DNA from: Apus apus
Lineage: Eukaryota; Chordata; Aves; Apodiformes; Apodidae
DNA: 64,000 nt
Direction: 5' to 3'
Assembly (NCBI RefSeq): GCF_020740795.1
Contig: NC_067296.1
Location: forward strand, 4,007,001 to 4,071,000
Under the pieces are notes generated by a model that saw nothing but the letters and a program-made list of their open reading frames with translations, was not told the DNA's origin and made no database searches. How positions within the stretch are numbered: position 1 is the first letter of the stretch; every line of letters begins with the position of its first letter. The position numbers and the translations under genes were made by a program. This document shows, one piece after another, positions 12,701-26,660 of the stretch.

Positions 12701-15700
12701 CAAGAGGATAAGGAGTAAAATCAGACAGCGGTGAATTTAAAACTGACCACTTTGCCATAACCTGTCTTTGACCTCTGGAAGAAGCTGCCACAAATCATCT
12801 CCGAGGTTTCAGTGGTGCAGGGCTTGAGCTGTTCAGATCGATGGCAGGAAGAGCCACAGCCACCTGAAACACCAGAGAAAAAATGCCATGTGGGTTACAG
12901 AAGTTTATCCTCCACAACATAATCCAGGTGGTGTCTGAGCACACGAAGAATTTCCCTCTTATCCACAGTCACCATTTTTTCCCACCCTTCCTTTAAAGCT
13001 GCCGGCAAGAACATTTTCCACGGCAACTTTTGAGCTGCCTGGTAGGGACTTGTCATATCTGATTTTCCAACACATCCCCAGAGGCTTCTCACCTGAGCTC
13101 CTTCTTCTACATCTGGATGCCCTTTTGTCTCCAGATTTCCAGAGGCATCATTTCCTAACAGGTATGTGCTCGGGTGAGGAGCTGCACCTAAGTCAGCATG
13201 GCCCATGCACTCACGGGGTCACGGCACACTGTCATGTACTGGAAAGTAGAGAACCTGAAGATCAAAGATTGCTCCATTTCAGCAGTTCTTTCCATTTCAC
13301 TTAATTTGGGGTTTAAAGAGCTTTGCAGAAGGGTTTTCATCAACGCAATTGCCTCGAGTGGTAAAACTCAGGTCATGCAGGAAAGAGACTGGGCCCAAAA
13401 ATAACTGCAGCAGCCAGAAGACAGGAACAGACTGAGGAATGGGGGTTTTTTTAAGTCCCTGTTTTCCTGCCAGTGTGGTGCACAGGGTGCATCCCACAGT
13501 GTGGCCAGGGGCAGCTCTGAGCTGCAGCAGCCCCTGGGGCAGACAGCCTGGGGAACAGAGCAGCTTGAAAGCAAAGCCAGCCTTCTCCCACCCACTCAGG
13601 ACAAGGACAGTGACAAGTGGCTGCAGTGACCACGTTCTGCAGTACTACTTGATATTTAAAAGCCTCCACGTGCTTGAATTCCACCACAACGCACTGGGAG
13701 ACCTGATCCCAAGGTGCCTCTATGGCTCATTGTCTCCTTAGCAAAATACAACCACCTGGGGACATTCTGGTCCCCAGCTTTAGACAAGCTTCATCTCCCA
13801 GGTCACATCAGTGCCCATGCAGCTCACAGTGAGCACCATGGCCTTTGGGAGGGACACATGGCAGAGCAACCACTAACAAAGCCTGGCACATCCTGGGAAG
13901 GCTCCTCTGGTGACCCTGAGCTGGCCATTTGGCATCCTCACTGAGCACAGGGGCAGAGGGGGGCCAGGAGCATAGGGGACTGCACAGCCCAGCCAAGAGC
14001 AGAGGAAATAAAAGAGAAAAAGAAAAGACCTGACAGAGTGTGGGGAGAGTTCTAGGTTCTCAGCTTCATTTCTTCCTCTTGCTGTAGGGTGAATGGGAAA
14101 GGACACAGAGAAAAGCCCAGTGCCTCTGCAGGGACACTGTGCTGGCTCTTGCTGTGGCACACGGGCATTGGCATGGCCACTGCTCAGCATTTTCCTCCAG
14201 GGAAATCAGCCAGTGGTTTTAAACTCTTTAACATTTCCAAAAGACCTATAAGGTAAATCCTGCAGGCCCCGAGCAAGGCTCCCACTGGACCCCAGAGGAG
14301 TTTTGCCTGAATAATGCAGGATTATTATAACCTAAATGTTTCTGTGGATTCAGATTTGAGCCTTTTCATGTACAGATGGTAGCTGCAAGTTTTGTCAGTG
14401 AATGACCCTGATTTTACCCCCATTTTAATATAATTGGCATTTTTCTTCCTGTAATCCAAGCAACTCCTTCTCTGTGCCATTTCACACCAATACTGAGCAT
14501 TTACTTTTTTCCTCACAAAAGGGAAAAAATCAGTTTCTCTACCCTGTGGCCTAAAGGCTCCTTTTCCACTTGAACAAGCCCTGATGCCCTTAAGATGGAC
14601 CCAGGGACCCCAAAGCTGAGATGGGGAGAGAGCAAAGACCCACATCCCACTGCATCCCACCACCTATCCCACTCCCAACAGCCTGGGACACACACCTGGA
14701 AAACAGGAGGAAGTTCTGTACACACCATCCACATGTTAAAGAGCTGCCTGACAGCCTGGCCGTGCTGATGGGTTTGTGGGGCTGGGGTGACCTCAGGAGC
14801 TGTGGTGTTGGGTGAAGCACCCCATCCCATGGGGCTCAGGGCCAGGGCAGTGACAAGCCAGCTCTGCCTGGGAGGTGGGTGGTGGGGACAGGAGCTCACT
14901 GCAGGCAGTGGGCACACTCTGCCTGGGCTGCTGCAGGTTTTCCAGCCAGCAGAATTAAGTCTATCCATTCAGCTTAGTGCCCTGAGCTGCTCAGCAGCCT
15001 CACCAGCTCCTTCTGCAGGGCAAAGGATGAGGACCAGGGGGGATTACTGCCTGGCAAGAGATGCTGAGGCAGCATTTGGAGGAAGCAATTTCTTTTTGGT
15101 GGCTCTTTTGGGTCATCAGCATTCATGACACCTGCTCTGAGTGAAGTCCTGAGACATGCCATCACCCAGCAAATAGGGGGAGCTTGGAAGTTTCCTTTAA
15201 AAAGTGCTGTCCCCTTCAAATCCTTGCTTCCTGTGTCTGACTGCAAGGTAATAGTATGCAGAGGTTGCAGCAGGTGTTCTTTGTCTCCTGCAGCCACCAC
15301 AGTGGAAAACTAAGCCTGGAAGGAGGAAAATAAATGTCTTTGCTGGGACAGTGCTGTGCTGCACCAGACTCTGTGAACAAGCTTCACCCTGAAGGTGTGA
15401 GCCCAGTGGGGGGGACAACACTGTGGCTGCTGCACCAGTACTCTCCCTCCCCTTCCCAGGCAGTGAGGGGATGGAGCTGGTCAACACAAGCCAGAGGAGC
15501 CCCAAACAAATGGAACAGAAGAGGACTGAGACCGCAAACGGCAAGTAAATGTCTAAATCAATAGCACAGCAGCTCAATAAAATGGCCCTACAAATCCAGC
15601 CAGCCACACTTACAAATGTCTCCAATTTAAAGGCAGATTTCTCACTGACTCAGCAACCAGCACTTCTCAAAGCACAGGCACATCCTGAATGGCCTGTGCC

Positions 15701-18700
15701 TGCTGCAGCCACAGAGGTGAAGTCACTGGAGTCCCCAAAGCTGCCCAAGGACAGAGCTGGAGGCAATCCCAGTGTTCCTGCTGATTTATATTTTGGTGGT
15801 GACCCTCCCTGCTGCTTCTGAGCCAGGAACTGCATGGACCTGCTTCTGCTCTCATGGCACAGGGCTGTCTAGGGACTACCTTGTATTCCCCCAGGGGGAA
15901 AAAAAAAAGAGTGTTCATAGAGAAAATGTTCTTTTTGTTAGCAAGTTGTTTCAGCCAAGCTGCTGCTCAGCAGGGTGTGTTAGCCCAGACCCACTGGGCT
16001 GCACAGCATCCAGCCCCCAGACTTGTTGGGAAACTGGATAAGGCTTCAGCCAACACAGCACCAAGAAGGATAGCAAATCCAAGGGGGAAAGATCAGCTCT
16101 GCTTCTGGCATGAAGACCTCCAATGTGTGCAGAGAGGGGGGTTGGAGCCAGTCCCTGCTCCCAGGACCAGGCTGAAACCAGAAGCTGGTGGTCACCCCCC
16201 AGGGCAACCCCATCCTTTCCTCCCTTCCTACTAACCACCCCTCTGGGCCAGCTCTGCCCAGCTTGTCTAAACCAGCTTCACCTTCTGGGTTCAGTTTGCT
16301 GTAGTTAGCTATAAAAAGTACAGTGCTCCCCTTCCACCTGTAAAACATCCAACTGCAGCTATCACTTCAATTTTACACTCCTCCACCTTTCAGAAATGAT
16401 GAGATACAGGCACTGTGTGCTGATGCCCAAGGCTCTGGGTGTCACACTGGCTGCAAGGGCATCCCTCTGCCCAGAAGGAGCATTGGCTTCCACTGCACAG
16501 GAGCCGTGGCCCTGAACAAAAGCTTCACACAGCAACACATTTCAGCTTTCCACTTACTACCACTACACTTTTACAGCAAAGAGATGCTACAGAAACAAAG
16601 TGCTATGTGCTGCAGGGCCCTGCCTCTGTGCCCGAGATTCCCTGCCCCCTGGTCTCACCCACTTCCCACAGGACATCCCTACAGTCTCCTTTCCACTACC
16701 TACATTTGCACTGGAGTGAAGAGCCTCCCAAAAAAGACCTATGGGATTTGATGTCAAATGGTAGGGGAAAACAATTTTGAAAATTGGAAATAACCAACAA
16801 CTGGTGCTTCAAAGGGCACCTGAGGGTGCTCCAGGACCAGCAGGAAGAAATGGGAGCTCCACCAAACATCATCTCCTCCCTGGCAGGCAGACAGGAGGGG
16901 AACAGATGCTGACCTTTGCTGTATCTGTGACTGCACCTCAGGAACATGAGACCCCATGCACAGAGCTCTGAGCAGCACAGTCCCAGCCCAAGGAGCTCAC
17001 TGGCACGCTGACAGTGACCGTCTCTCCTGAACAGAATTCATTTTTTACTTGTTTCTATTAACCTTCACATGTCTAGACACAAGGGCTACAATTTATAGCT
17101 CACAGTAAAATATGAAATTGTCACATCTCCCTGCTCAGGATATTCACAATCATGATACGTGATCTGCCCCATTATTAAATGCTGGACCCAAATCCAGGGA
17201 TACAGGGAAAGCAATTTCCTAGGAGGTGGGAGAGCCCAGTTAACCCCTCCACCCTCTCACCCAGCACATCATCCTCAGCATGTCCACACATCACCCTGCT
17301 TTGCTGTCTTCACCAGTCTGGGCCATGATCTTATTCCTGACACAGGAAGCCATTGCATCTGATTTATTTCTCCATAATGAGAAGCAATTTAAAACAGAAG
17401 GTCTGTCCAGAGGCAGGATTTCAAACTGCTTCTTCACTTCTTCCTTTGTCCCCAGCATCCTAAAAGCCTGTGACTTGTTTTGAGTGGAAGAGGTAAACTG
17501 GGAGGGTTTGCAGCAATCCCTGGAGTGTGGCAGAAGCCAAGGAGCTGAGCCAAAGTGCACCTTACCAATGCAGCCTTTTCAAACACCTACACCTTAATTA
17601 GAACAAATTCCTGATGCTGGAAATGCAGTGAAACTTGCTGGGGTGTCTTTTGTGCCTTTCCAGCTCATTTTGCCATTGATTTCTTCAAAGCAAACCATGA
17701 AGCCAAAAAAGTTTCTTTTAATGCACTTGATAGGGGCTGGATGTGAGTGGTGGGCTCTTTCATCTGCTGCTGCTTCAAAAACAGATGCAGATAAAACGAT
17801 GAAAGAAGGAAACCTCATGTACACAAGTATCACACCAGACATATGCTCCTCTAGCACAGCCCTCCTGCTCCCACCTCACGGGTTCTCCTTGCTGCTCTGA
17901 GCAAGGGCAGGCAGCACCCTGCCCATCTCACTGGTCTTTGCCTATGGGACAGGGCTGTCCCATCCCTGGGACATCAAAAGTATGGCCCCTGGCCATCCCC
18001 ACCACCTCCCCCCCACAGCCTCACAGGGGCTCATTTGCAATTCTCCCCTACTTCTTTACTCAAGGTCTAAGGGGTCAACCCTTCCAGCAGGAGGGCAGCT
18101 GGGGGGTGAGATGAGCCTCTTTCATCCCCCCTCCCATCCCCCCGCTTCATTTATGGAGCTGAGGAAGCAAGGCCAAAGAGCAGGGGGAGATGGGACAGCC
18201 CAGGGCACCATCCCTGCCCCAAAGTCTTGCAACATCAAGCAGCATGAAGAGAGGGTTTGAAGCATCCTGTGGTGCCTCCCTGCGTGCCCAGGGCAGGTTC
18301 TCTGCCTCACTACCCACCAGGCAGGGTTTCAGCATGCACCCACCAAACCCCTCCTCACCATAGCTTCTGAGCAGCACCTTGGGCTGGGGCCATGCTCCTT
18401 GACCCCAGCCAAGGTTGCAGGAAAAGGGGCTGCTTACTTTCTCTGGCCTGTCCAAGCATCAGAGAGCTGCCACCCTCCCCACAGACCCTTGTGGGTCCCC
18501 CCCTGCAGGAAAGAGCATCAGCCAGGGCCAGGCACACACATCTCCTTCCTAGGAACAGGGCAGGGGAGGGAGAGGAACAAATAGAAATGATCAGGAAAAG
18601 CAGATACGAGAGCTGACAACGCTCTCATCTATCACAGCAGGTCTTAGCCTCAGTGCTCATTAAAGCTCTGGGTCCTCAAGTCATGTGAACTAAATGTGGT

Positions 18701-20365
18701 AAATAAACCAAAACAAAACAAAAACAGCCGGTAAGGAAATGGTTTCTTGTAGAACAAAGGAACAGCACTTCCCTTGAAAAGTGAAAAAAACCTGTTTTGA
18801 TTTGAACATCTTTTGCTATTGTAAGTGAAACAGAGAGGTAAATACATTTCATTTAGGTTTTATCACCACAACTCATTTTGACATTTACATTGTATTAAAG
18901 TTTTAATATTAATACTGTGCTGCTCTACAATATTTAATAAGAAAATTAAATATATATATTTCAGTTAATATTTCATATGCTAAAATCCAAATGGAAAAAT
19001 CTCTCTGCTCTATCAAAGATAAAAGCACCCAGCACTAATTCAAAACTATCTGATGCCACTGAGGCTCAGGACCAAAGCAGCAGACCAAATAAACCTCCTG
19101 AAAACAAAAGGCAATGATGCCAATGAAGTTGCAAGGTCATCTCAAGGGCTCTTCACAGACCTGTGCTGATGTGAGGACCAGGTAGAAGACAATCCTTCTT
19201 GGTTTTTACAACTTTGTGCATCCTACAAGGTGAAAGCAGAGCAGAAGCACTGTGATGAACACGTGGAGAAAAGGGACAAGGAAGGATGGTCCTGTGCAGC
19301 ATCATGGCCAGCAGAAAAGAGGCTGGTGCTGAGAGTGGAGGTCCTCAACATCCAAACTACAGACCCCAAGCCAAGCCATGCATGGCTCCTTAGGTCTTAG
19401 AAGACAGGTGAGAGACTGCATTTCCTTGTAATCCACAGCTTGTTGGACACCCAAGCACCTGGGGGCTATCCAGGAATTACTTCCCCGTGTACACAACCAT
19501 CCCACCTCTGGCACAGCCCTTGGTCCTATCCAGGCCCAAGGAGTTCAGGTGTTACAGCTACTGGCATCTCTGACAGTCAGAGAAAACTGAGGGGGACACA
19601 GGGTACCCTTATTTCCCTAATTTCTCAAGCCCCTGATCCAGTCAGCAATATTCCCCCAGTTGTTCCAGTCAGCATCACCTGTTCACACCACCAGAACACT
19701 GCCCCTCTGGGATTTCAAGGCATACAAGCTGGCCCATACTCACCTGGGGGCTTTCCCTCACACACAAATATTTCAAGATACTTTGTGCTACGTGCTTAGA
19801 GCCCAAGCTTTCAGCTTTCACACTAGCACCAACCATGGGACCATACTGTGGTTTTTCACACCAGCAGACATGACAGGCTGAGCTCCTGGTTGGTACAAAC
19901 CAAAGGCAGGGTCACAGGCACTGTGCCAGCAGCTGCTGTGCCCTGCCTTCCCACCACCTGTCTGCTGCTGACACCCATGGCCAAAACACCTCAGTGGTTA
20001 GAAAAGCTTCAGTAGTCAATTTTAATACCTGCATTGACTGTGATTTAAATTGGACTGTCCACAGGTCAAGTGTGTTTATAGCACAGCTCACGTCTCAGGA
20101 AGGAGGCTGGAGCTGAGCTGTAAAGCTGGCTGTCCCCAGAGCTCCAGGCCAGCAGTGGATCACAGAGCACAAGGAAAGAAGTTTGATGGGTTTCATTCCC
20201 TGCTCAGCCTGACCTCTGCTACTAACACAGCTGCTCTCTGCAAAGAGCACTATTTAACTCTTGAAGTGCCACTGCAGGCCCCCCATGCAGGGGCAGATGT
20301 GCTCTGGAGCTCACCCTGAGGCTTCCCCAGGGTCTCAGCAGTCACCCTGAACCTCAGCTCCATAC
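9713..20365. other. Intergenic, mostly featureless
   Basis: Follows the 32-bp minisatellite. 9810-9930 holds homeobox/POU-like motifs (GGCTATTAATATGCATG, TATTAATAGAG). At 10.6-11.0 kb lie two exon-like segments, reported separately. The rest has poly-A/T stretches, C-rich patches (about 18000-18150) and an AT-rich block at 18860-18970, with no recognisable gene. Confidence 0.5.
10607..10968 (+). other. Two exon-like segments, unknown, weak
   Basis: A clean acceptor (TTTCCTTTGATGCTTTGCCCACAG) precedes 10607-10726, which ends in the donor CAG|GTGAGG. This segment reads AGCWTNEKDDAYLTEE followed by a Cys-rich HCCINQC. A second open stretch to the TAA at 10963-10965 reads GIAIDFLPLGFDHEDF, ending in MVPIYWYPSMKQPRVSP. 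Both look protein-like, but simple splicing (donor 10726 to acceptor TTAG at 10783) does not keep phase, and there is no ATG. It could be a decayed small gene or chance. Confidence 0.15.
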
Positions 20366-20718
20366 AATCATTGAATCATAGAATCTTCTTGGATAGGAAA
20401 GATCTTGCAGATCATCAATCCCATCTGTTAACTCAGCACTGCCCAGTCCAACACTAAACCATGTCCCTCAGCACCTCATGTACCCATCTTTAAACCCCTC
20501 CAGGGACGGTGATGTAACCACTGCCCTGGGCAGCTTGTTCCAGGGCCTGGCAATCCTTTCAGTAAAGAAATGTTTTCCCAATATCCAATCTAACCTCCTT
20601 TGGTACAACTCCAGGACATGTCCCCTTGCTCTATCACTTGCAACTTGGGAGAAGAGACCACCACCCACCTTGCTACAACCTCCCTGTTGGCAGCTCATTA
20701 GCTGTTGCAGAGCTAAAT
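20366..20718 (-). mobile_element. CR1 LINE, 3' fragment
   Basis: The left edge has the inverted CR1 3' tail (AATCATTGAATCATAGAAT), followed by the usual inverted 3' region (CTCCAGGGACGGTGATGTAACC, GGGCAGCTTGTTCCAGGG, and a GTAAAGAAATG block). 5'-truncated, as most avian CR1 copies are, and moderately diverged. Confidence 0.9.
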
Positions 20719-20944
20719 GAACCTGTGTCCTTGTTCACCTCACCTGCTGGTCCCTGGAAGTCACACTGTTGCCCAGAGACCAGAAAATGTCCCCATGAAG
20801 GATTGCCCACACACAGAGGCTGTAGCACAGCCAGGCAGGGATGCAGCTCTGTATGAGCCCTGTGGGAGGTGGGACCTGTGCCTCTGTTTCCCCATCCACC
20901 CTCCCTGCAACACTGAGAGGGGACAAGAACAGGAGGAATCTGCA

Positions 20945-21105
20945 TCATAGAACACAAGGGACCTCAAGGATCATCTGGCCCAAGCTTTCTTGGCTAAAGC
21001 ATGGATTAGACAAGGCAGCCCAACAACCTGTCGAGCTGAATCTTAGAAGCATCCAAAGCTGGGTGTGCCTCCTGGCCCACTGCCCTAGGACCTTCCAGCA
21101 ATGCT
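20945..21105 (-). mobile_element. Short, older CR1-like fragment
   Basis: ATCATAGAACACAAGGG, then ACCTCAAGGATCATCTGGCC and CAACAACCTGTCGAGCTG, resemble an inverted, diverged CR1 3' end. It lies 230 bp from the preceding CR1. The right border is uncertain. Confidence 0.55.
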
Positions 21106-24100
21106 AGTCAGAGCCATCAGGCTGCAAAGTGGAGGGGAAAAAAGGGGAAAATTTTCTTGACCCCAACTGACCAAAAAAAATTCAAGCAGAAAGGAACCAG
21201 TGGGTGGTTCAAGAAAGGATAGAGTGTGTAGAAGAGCCAGAATGGAGAGCTCTTCTCCAGCAGCTGCACAGCCTGAGGGCGAGGGCATCTCACACCTTCA
21301 GTCCCTCTGATAACCAGTGAACCTTTTCTTAGAAATACTAATCTCTCCTACCTGCTCTTGCTAACCCCAGCACCTCCCCAGACAGGACAGCCCAGCTCAA
21401 GCCCCACCACGGGGTTAGGCACCCACGTCTGCCCTGTGCTCACACCTCTGCAGATTTAATTTGCCACATTTTATCTGCAGCTGAATCAAGCTCTGGCACT
21501 GCCCTAAGATTTATGCTCCACGCAAGGCTTATTGACAGACAGCAGGGTTGGGAGGTTAGAGAAGCAATATTTCCAGAATTTGCATAAAACAAGGGCATTT
21601 CATAATTTAGCTGATGCAGATTTGGATAAGATGAAATTGTTGGCCATTTTATAATTAGATGGCTAATCATAAAATAACCTTTACGAGTCATCAAAAACCA
21701 TTATTAAACAAATGAATTCCTGCTCGGTACTAAACTTGCTTTCCCCTCGTCCTTGAGGATCAGAGACTGTAAAAGAAGACCTTTCTGGTAGAATTCATCC
21801 TGCAGCCAGCCCCACGTTGCTGCTATGTTTTATGGATCACCAATGCTTAATCAATATTGCAGGGCTTTCGGGAATGCTGTTTGTTCTTGTGTCTTTCCGT
21901 GGCTGCAATTGTTTGGCTGGCTGCTCACAAATCTTTGGATGTGAATTCATTGTTTTGGAGATACCCTGCTCTGCATCTCAAGGCAGATCCATCAGCTGAA
22001 CTAGGAGTGGGAAAGTTTATTGGGGTAAAGAGACGCCCCGGCAAGCAGCTGGAATCGTTGTTTGGGATTCACTGGTCGACTTGTCAGGTTAATAAATGGC
22101 CCTGGGAAGTCACTAAGTATGCAGTGGCTGGAAAAGCCCTCCTCCAGCAAACACAAAGAGAAAATAAAATAACTTTTCCCACGTGCCAGGGTTGCCTTTC
22201 TCAGAGAGTCAGCCCAGGAGAGGTGATTACTGCAAAGGGACCCTCTCTGAACCCAGGACCTCTGTAAATCCCTCACGCTCTGCCCAGCCTGCTGGCAACA
22301 CTGCTTCCCCACAGCAGGCATCCCTGCCTGTCACAGGATAGACCCTGCAGCAGCACCTGGCTGCAGAGATGGAGTTTTCCAGAAATTCAAGCTTTCCTCT
22401 ACAGAATTTTCCCTACCCTTGATTTCTGTCCCATTACTGAGGAGCAGGTATGTTGCTCCATGGTCAGAGCTGAAGAGCTGATGTCTGGGCTCCCCAGCAA
22501 AGACCCACACACTTCATCTCCCCTCATATCACAGTGTTTCTCTGCCTCTTAGGGTTATCGTGACAGCAGCTCCGTTAAGCAGCCCAAAAAAACCTCTGGA
22601 CCAACACTGGGGACTTGCTCAGCTCCAGGCCAGCCCCAATCCAAAACCCTCAGCAGCATGCAGGCTCCTGCTGCCATACTCATTCCTGTGTCATCATCTT
22701 CCATGACTCAGACTTTGCTGCAGCACCAAAGCTTGAGGTGAAGGAGGCACTTTGGCCAAGCACAACTGCTTGGAGGTGGAAAAAAATGGCAGAAAACATA
22801 TAAATCTGGAGGCAGAGAGCAACAGGCATGGTCTTCAGGGCAGCACCCGCCCAGCAGTGGCCGTAAGAAATTCCTTGGGAGTAGTCTCTGGAAAATGAAG
22901 AGCCACCTAATTCCTGCCCTCTCTGTTTAATTTTCCATACTCATTATAAGAGAAATTATCGTAGTTCACCCTTAATTTGTGTGCCAGCCTGTTTAACAGG
23001 TGTAAGGGCCACATTTGAATTGCCACCTGAGCAAATGTTGAATCTGCTCAGATGTCATGGACGGGCAGGAACAAGAGAAGAGCAAGCTGGGGTCTGGCTT
23101 GTTACACCAACTATCTCAGACTACATTTTTTCCTCCAACGATCTCAAAGCATTTTGGCAAAATGTGATAGAAGTGAAGGCAGTAAAGAGCCAGCTTGGAG
23201 CAGGTGCTGCAGGACAGTCACCCAGGAGCACCGAGCAGCCAGCACCTCCTCCCCACCACTGGCTCACCCCTTGGGAGCGGCTGGGTCAGCCCTGCACTCA
23301 CTCCTCCCTGCCTGAACATCACAACCAGCACCTTTCACTCACGATTTCTGTGTAAGCTGAACCAAAACGCTCACCCCAGGCCTGCTGAGGGGGCCGCAGC
23401 CACGGGGACGAGGCACAAAGTCACCATGGCTGCAGGTCAGGGAGCTGGCGACAGCGGGACAGGCCTGAGGAGCCTCCACGCCCACAGCACGGAGTCACTG
23501 CCAAGCATTAACTGTCCCTCGTCAGCTATGCAAATACTGCATTTCAAGGCCCATTGCACAAGCACCCTCTCACCGCAGTATACTTATATTTTAATGAGCA
23601 GCTTCTGCACTGATTGCCCTGCTGGTATCCAGCAGGCTGTGCAGTGTGGCTGGCTGGTTCCCTGCAGGCAGGCATGCTGTCCGGGCTGGCTGCAGGCTGC
23701 TAACTGCAGCCCTGGCCATGCATCATGCCTTGCTGTGGTCCCTGGAGGGTCTCCTTGCCATGAGACAGGCAGAGAGTCTCTGCTGGGGTTGCAGGAAGGA
23801 GGTATCTCAGAGGGGCTGAGCAGGGCAAGCTCCTCTCCAAAGGGTTCTCCTTACGCTGCTGAGGTTACCGGCGCTCAGGGGAAAAGAGAGAAACGGGTGG
23901 GAGGGCCAGCAGAAAGGTGATGGAGACACCAGAAGATGAAGGAGGTAGGAAGGGTTTAGTCGCCATAGAAAGGCCTTGTGATACAGTTCTGCAGGGGCAG
24001 GCAGGGGCTCACCAGCTCTCTGTTCTGCCAGGTGGCTTGAGGTGCAGCACGGCAGGGGGACACCAAAAAGGGAGCAGTGGCTTGTGTTCATCACGTCAGC

Positions 24101-26235
24101 CCGGGTGGCAGGAGAAGAGCAGTTATCCACGGCCAGGGTGGGCTGGCAAAACTGCACAGTGTTGGGAAATGATCAGATAAGTCAGGCTGGAGGTGTCTCA
24201 TCCAGCCTCCTGCTCCACACAGCATTAGCACTGGCGCTGGACCAGGCCAGGCTGGTATAAGCATCCAATGTGTCAGGAAGGCTCAGTGCCAGTGACAAAG
24301 GGCCCTGTCCTTACACAAACACCATCTGCAGAGCCCAGCACCCACAGAAAGCATCTTGTTGTGTGTTACAAGGCAGGAGGCAGATGTACACTTCAGCAAT
24401 TAGATGCAGAGTCACAGCTAACTCATCCAGATGATTCATCCCAACATCAAATCACTTTCAGAAAGGGCAACACATTTAAAGCCAATCCTGCCCCATTGCT
24501 TTCCTGCAAGGGGCTCTCCAGGCATGACTCTGCAAGCAGAGCTGGCCCTTCCTTCAGCCTTTGACATGGCAAGATACTCCAGTCATCTCTTCCGAGGTTG
24601 CTACAGGGCTGGAACCCCAGGTTGAAAAGCAACCGGAGGGATGTCACCTCCTGAGAGTTCTGTATTATTTGGAGCTGTACAGTTTTACTCTAAGTTCATA
24701 GGGAATGAAAGACTTTGAGGACCTTCCTTTCCTTCAAACCCCAAGTGAGGTCACTGTAAATTAGTCTTTAGGTACAACCATGTCAGGTGCCAGAGCTCAA
24801 GCTGGACCAGCATCCACAAGAGCATCACAGCTGCCCTTGCAAACCAGCACATCAGCACTTCCCAACCGTCTGCTCACTTTGCTTTCTGAGAAGAGCAGAC
24901 CTGAAAAAGCAGATAGGCACTTCCAGAAAGGAGGGACTTCAATGCAGACTTTTTTTTGTTTGTTTGTTTTTCCTAGCAGTAAATCACATCTGTAGAAATG
25001 TAAACCTTTATAAAGCACCTAACACCAAACCATGGAGTTTTGAAGCTGAACTGTGAAGACTTGCACCACAGCTTCTTCAGCCCAGGATCTGCCCGATGAC
25101 AAAGCCACCAGGACACCACAGGTTTCCTGAACCACAGCTCAAATGTGGAGCTTCAGTGACCTCTAAGTCTCAGCCACACTCTGTTGGGACATGAGATGCC
25201 ACCACAGCCTCAGCTGCCAATTTGCCCCTGCAACACATCAGGGAGGCAATTCTTAAAATAATGGAAGTTTAGGGGGCTGGGCCATCTTACCCAAAAGTCA
25301 TAACTTATCTGATAAAACAAAAGGCTTTGATTTATCCTGAATAAAAAGGATTAAATAAATTGGGGCAGGTGGGAAAAAAAAAAGAGGATTAAGTCTGTAG
25401 CCTTCATATCCAAGAAGCACATTTATTATTTTTTTTTCAAAGACAAAACAAGTTCAAAATGTGGGTCATAAATAATTTACTCCAACCTATCTGCCTACAT
25501 CTGCACACTGCAGCTCAGACACGTGTGTGATCCTCTTCTAAACCTGGTGCTAATCCTAAAAGCCTAAAAACTGTTGACCCATCATTATTAATTAGCTTGT
25601 TGGTACCAAAATACACAAGAAAGATGATAATGTTATTAATTCTGTGCAACCTGCTGTGAAGCTGTCTTGGGCAGGGAGAGCTTGACAGCAAGACTACTAC
25701 AGGATTTGCCTCCCACATCCCAGGAATCAGCTTCTCACCCAGAGCAGAATTCCTGCTCAGCTGAGTCTTATGCACAGCACAGGATAGTGTGTCACCATAG
25801 CAAATTGGTAATAAAGGTAATTATAGAAGAAACTTCACATGATTCAGAAGCATGTGTGGGCAGAAGCAAGCACCATGTGATGCAAAAGCATTTCAGTACC
25901 TGCAGCAGTGCTTTCAAAATCTCCCAGTTCTGTATTTTGTCAGAGGAATGGTGGAGACCTCAGTGGAGGATCTAACTGATCTTCCTCTTTAAGCTCAAAA
26001 CTGCCACCAAAAGCTCAGGCTAAGCAGGGTTTGCTCACACCTCCTGCTACTCCTGTCTAAGAGTCACACAGTTGATGATGCTCAGCTGGTTACTCCCAGG
26101 GTTGCTTCCAGAAACTGTATCACTTCTGTCTGAGAAACAAATGCACTGATCCCTTTACACTTCACTTTGCCTCTCCCACCACCCATAAGAGAAGCCCCAC
26201 TGCAGAGGACTAGAAGACCCTCCAGAAGCAGGCAG
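21106..26235. other. Intergenic, with an AT-rich motif-dense block
   Basis: 21430-22160 is unlike its surroundings: AT-rich and crowded with homeodomain-like cores (TTTATAATTAGATGGCTAAT, CATAATTTAG) with few simple repeats, as in conserved enhancers. The remaining sequence shows only chance open frames, including a 241-codon one at 23195-23920 that lacks an ATG start. Confidence 0.4.
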
Positions 26236-26660
26236 ATCATAGAATCACAGAATGGTTTGGGTTGGAAGGAACCTTAAAATCATCTAGTCCCAACCCCCTG
26301 CAAGGGCAGGGACACCTCCCACCAGCCCAGGTTGCTCCAAGCCCCATCCAACCTGCCTTTCAACACTGCCAGGGATGGGACAGCCACAGCTTCTCTGGGC
26401 AACCTAGGCCAGGGTCTCACCACCCTCACGCTGAGGAATTTCCTCCTAACATCTCACCTAAATCTCCCCTCTTTTAGTTCTGACCCATTCTCCCTTGTCC
26501 TCTCCCTCCCTGCCCTTGTCCCAAGCCCCTCCCCAGCTTTCCTGCAGCCCCTTCAGGCTCTGGAAGGTGCTCTAAGGTCTCCCTGGAGCCTTCTCTTCTC
26601 CAGGCTGAACACCCCACCTCTCCCAGCCTGTCAGATGTCCCAGCAAAGCTCATCTGGGAG
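26236..26660 (-). mobile_element. CR1 LINE, 3' fragment
   Basis: Begins with ATCATAGAATCACAGAATGG, the inverted CR1 tail, followed by GGTTTGGGTTGGAAGGAACC, a CATCCAACCTGCC block, GGGATGGGACAGCCACAGC and CTTCTCCAGGCTGAACA. About 420 bp, 5'-truncated, in minus orientation. Confidence 0.95.

Noticed and set aside
23195-23920. 241-codon plus-strand open frame
   Set aside because: It begins with a non-ATG codon, has several overlapping frames and low-information composition, and no splice or homology support.
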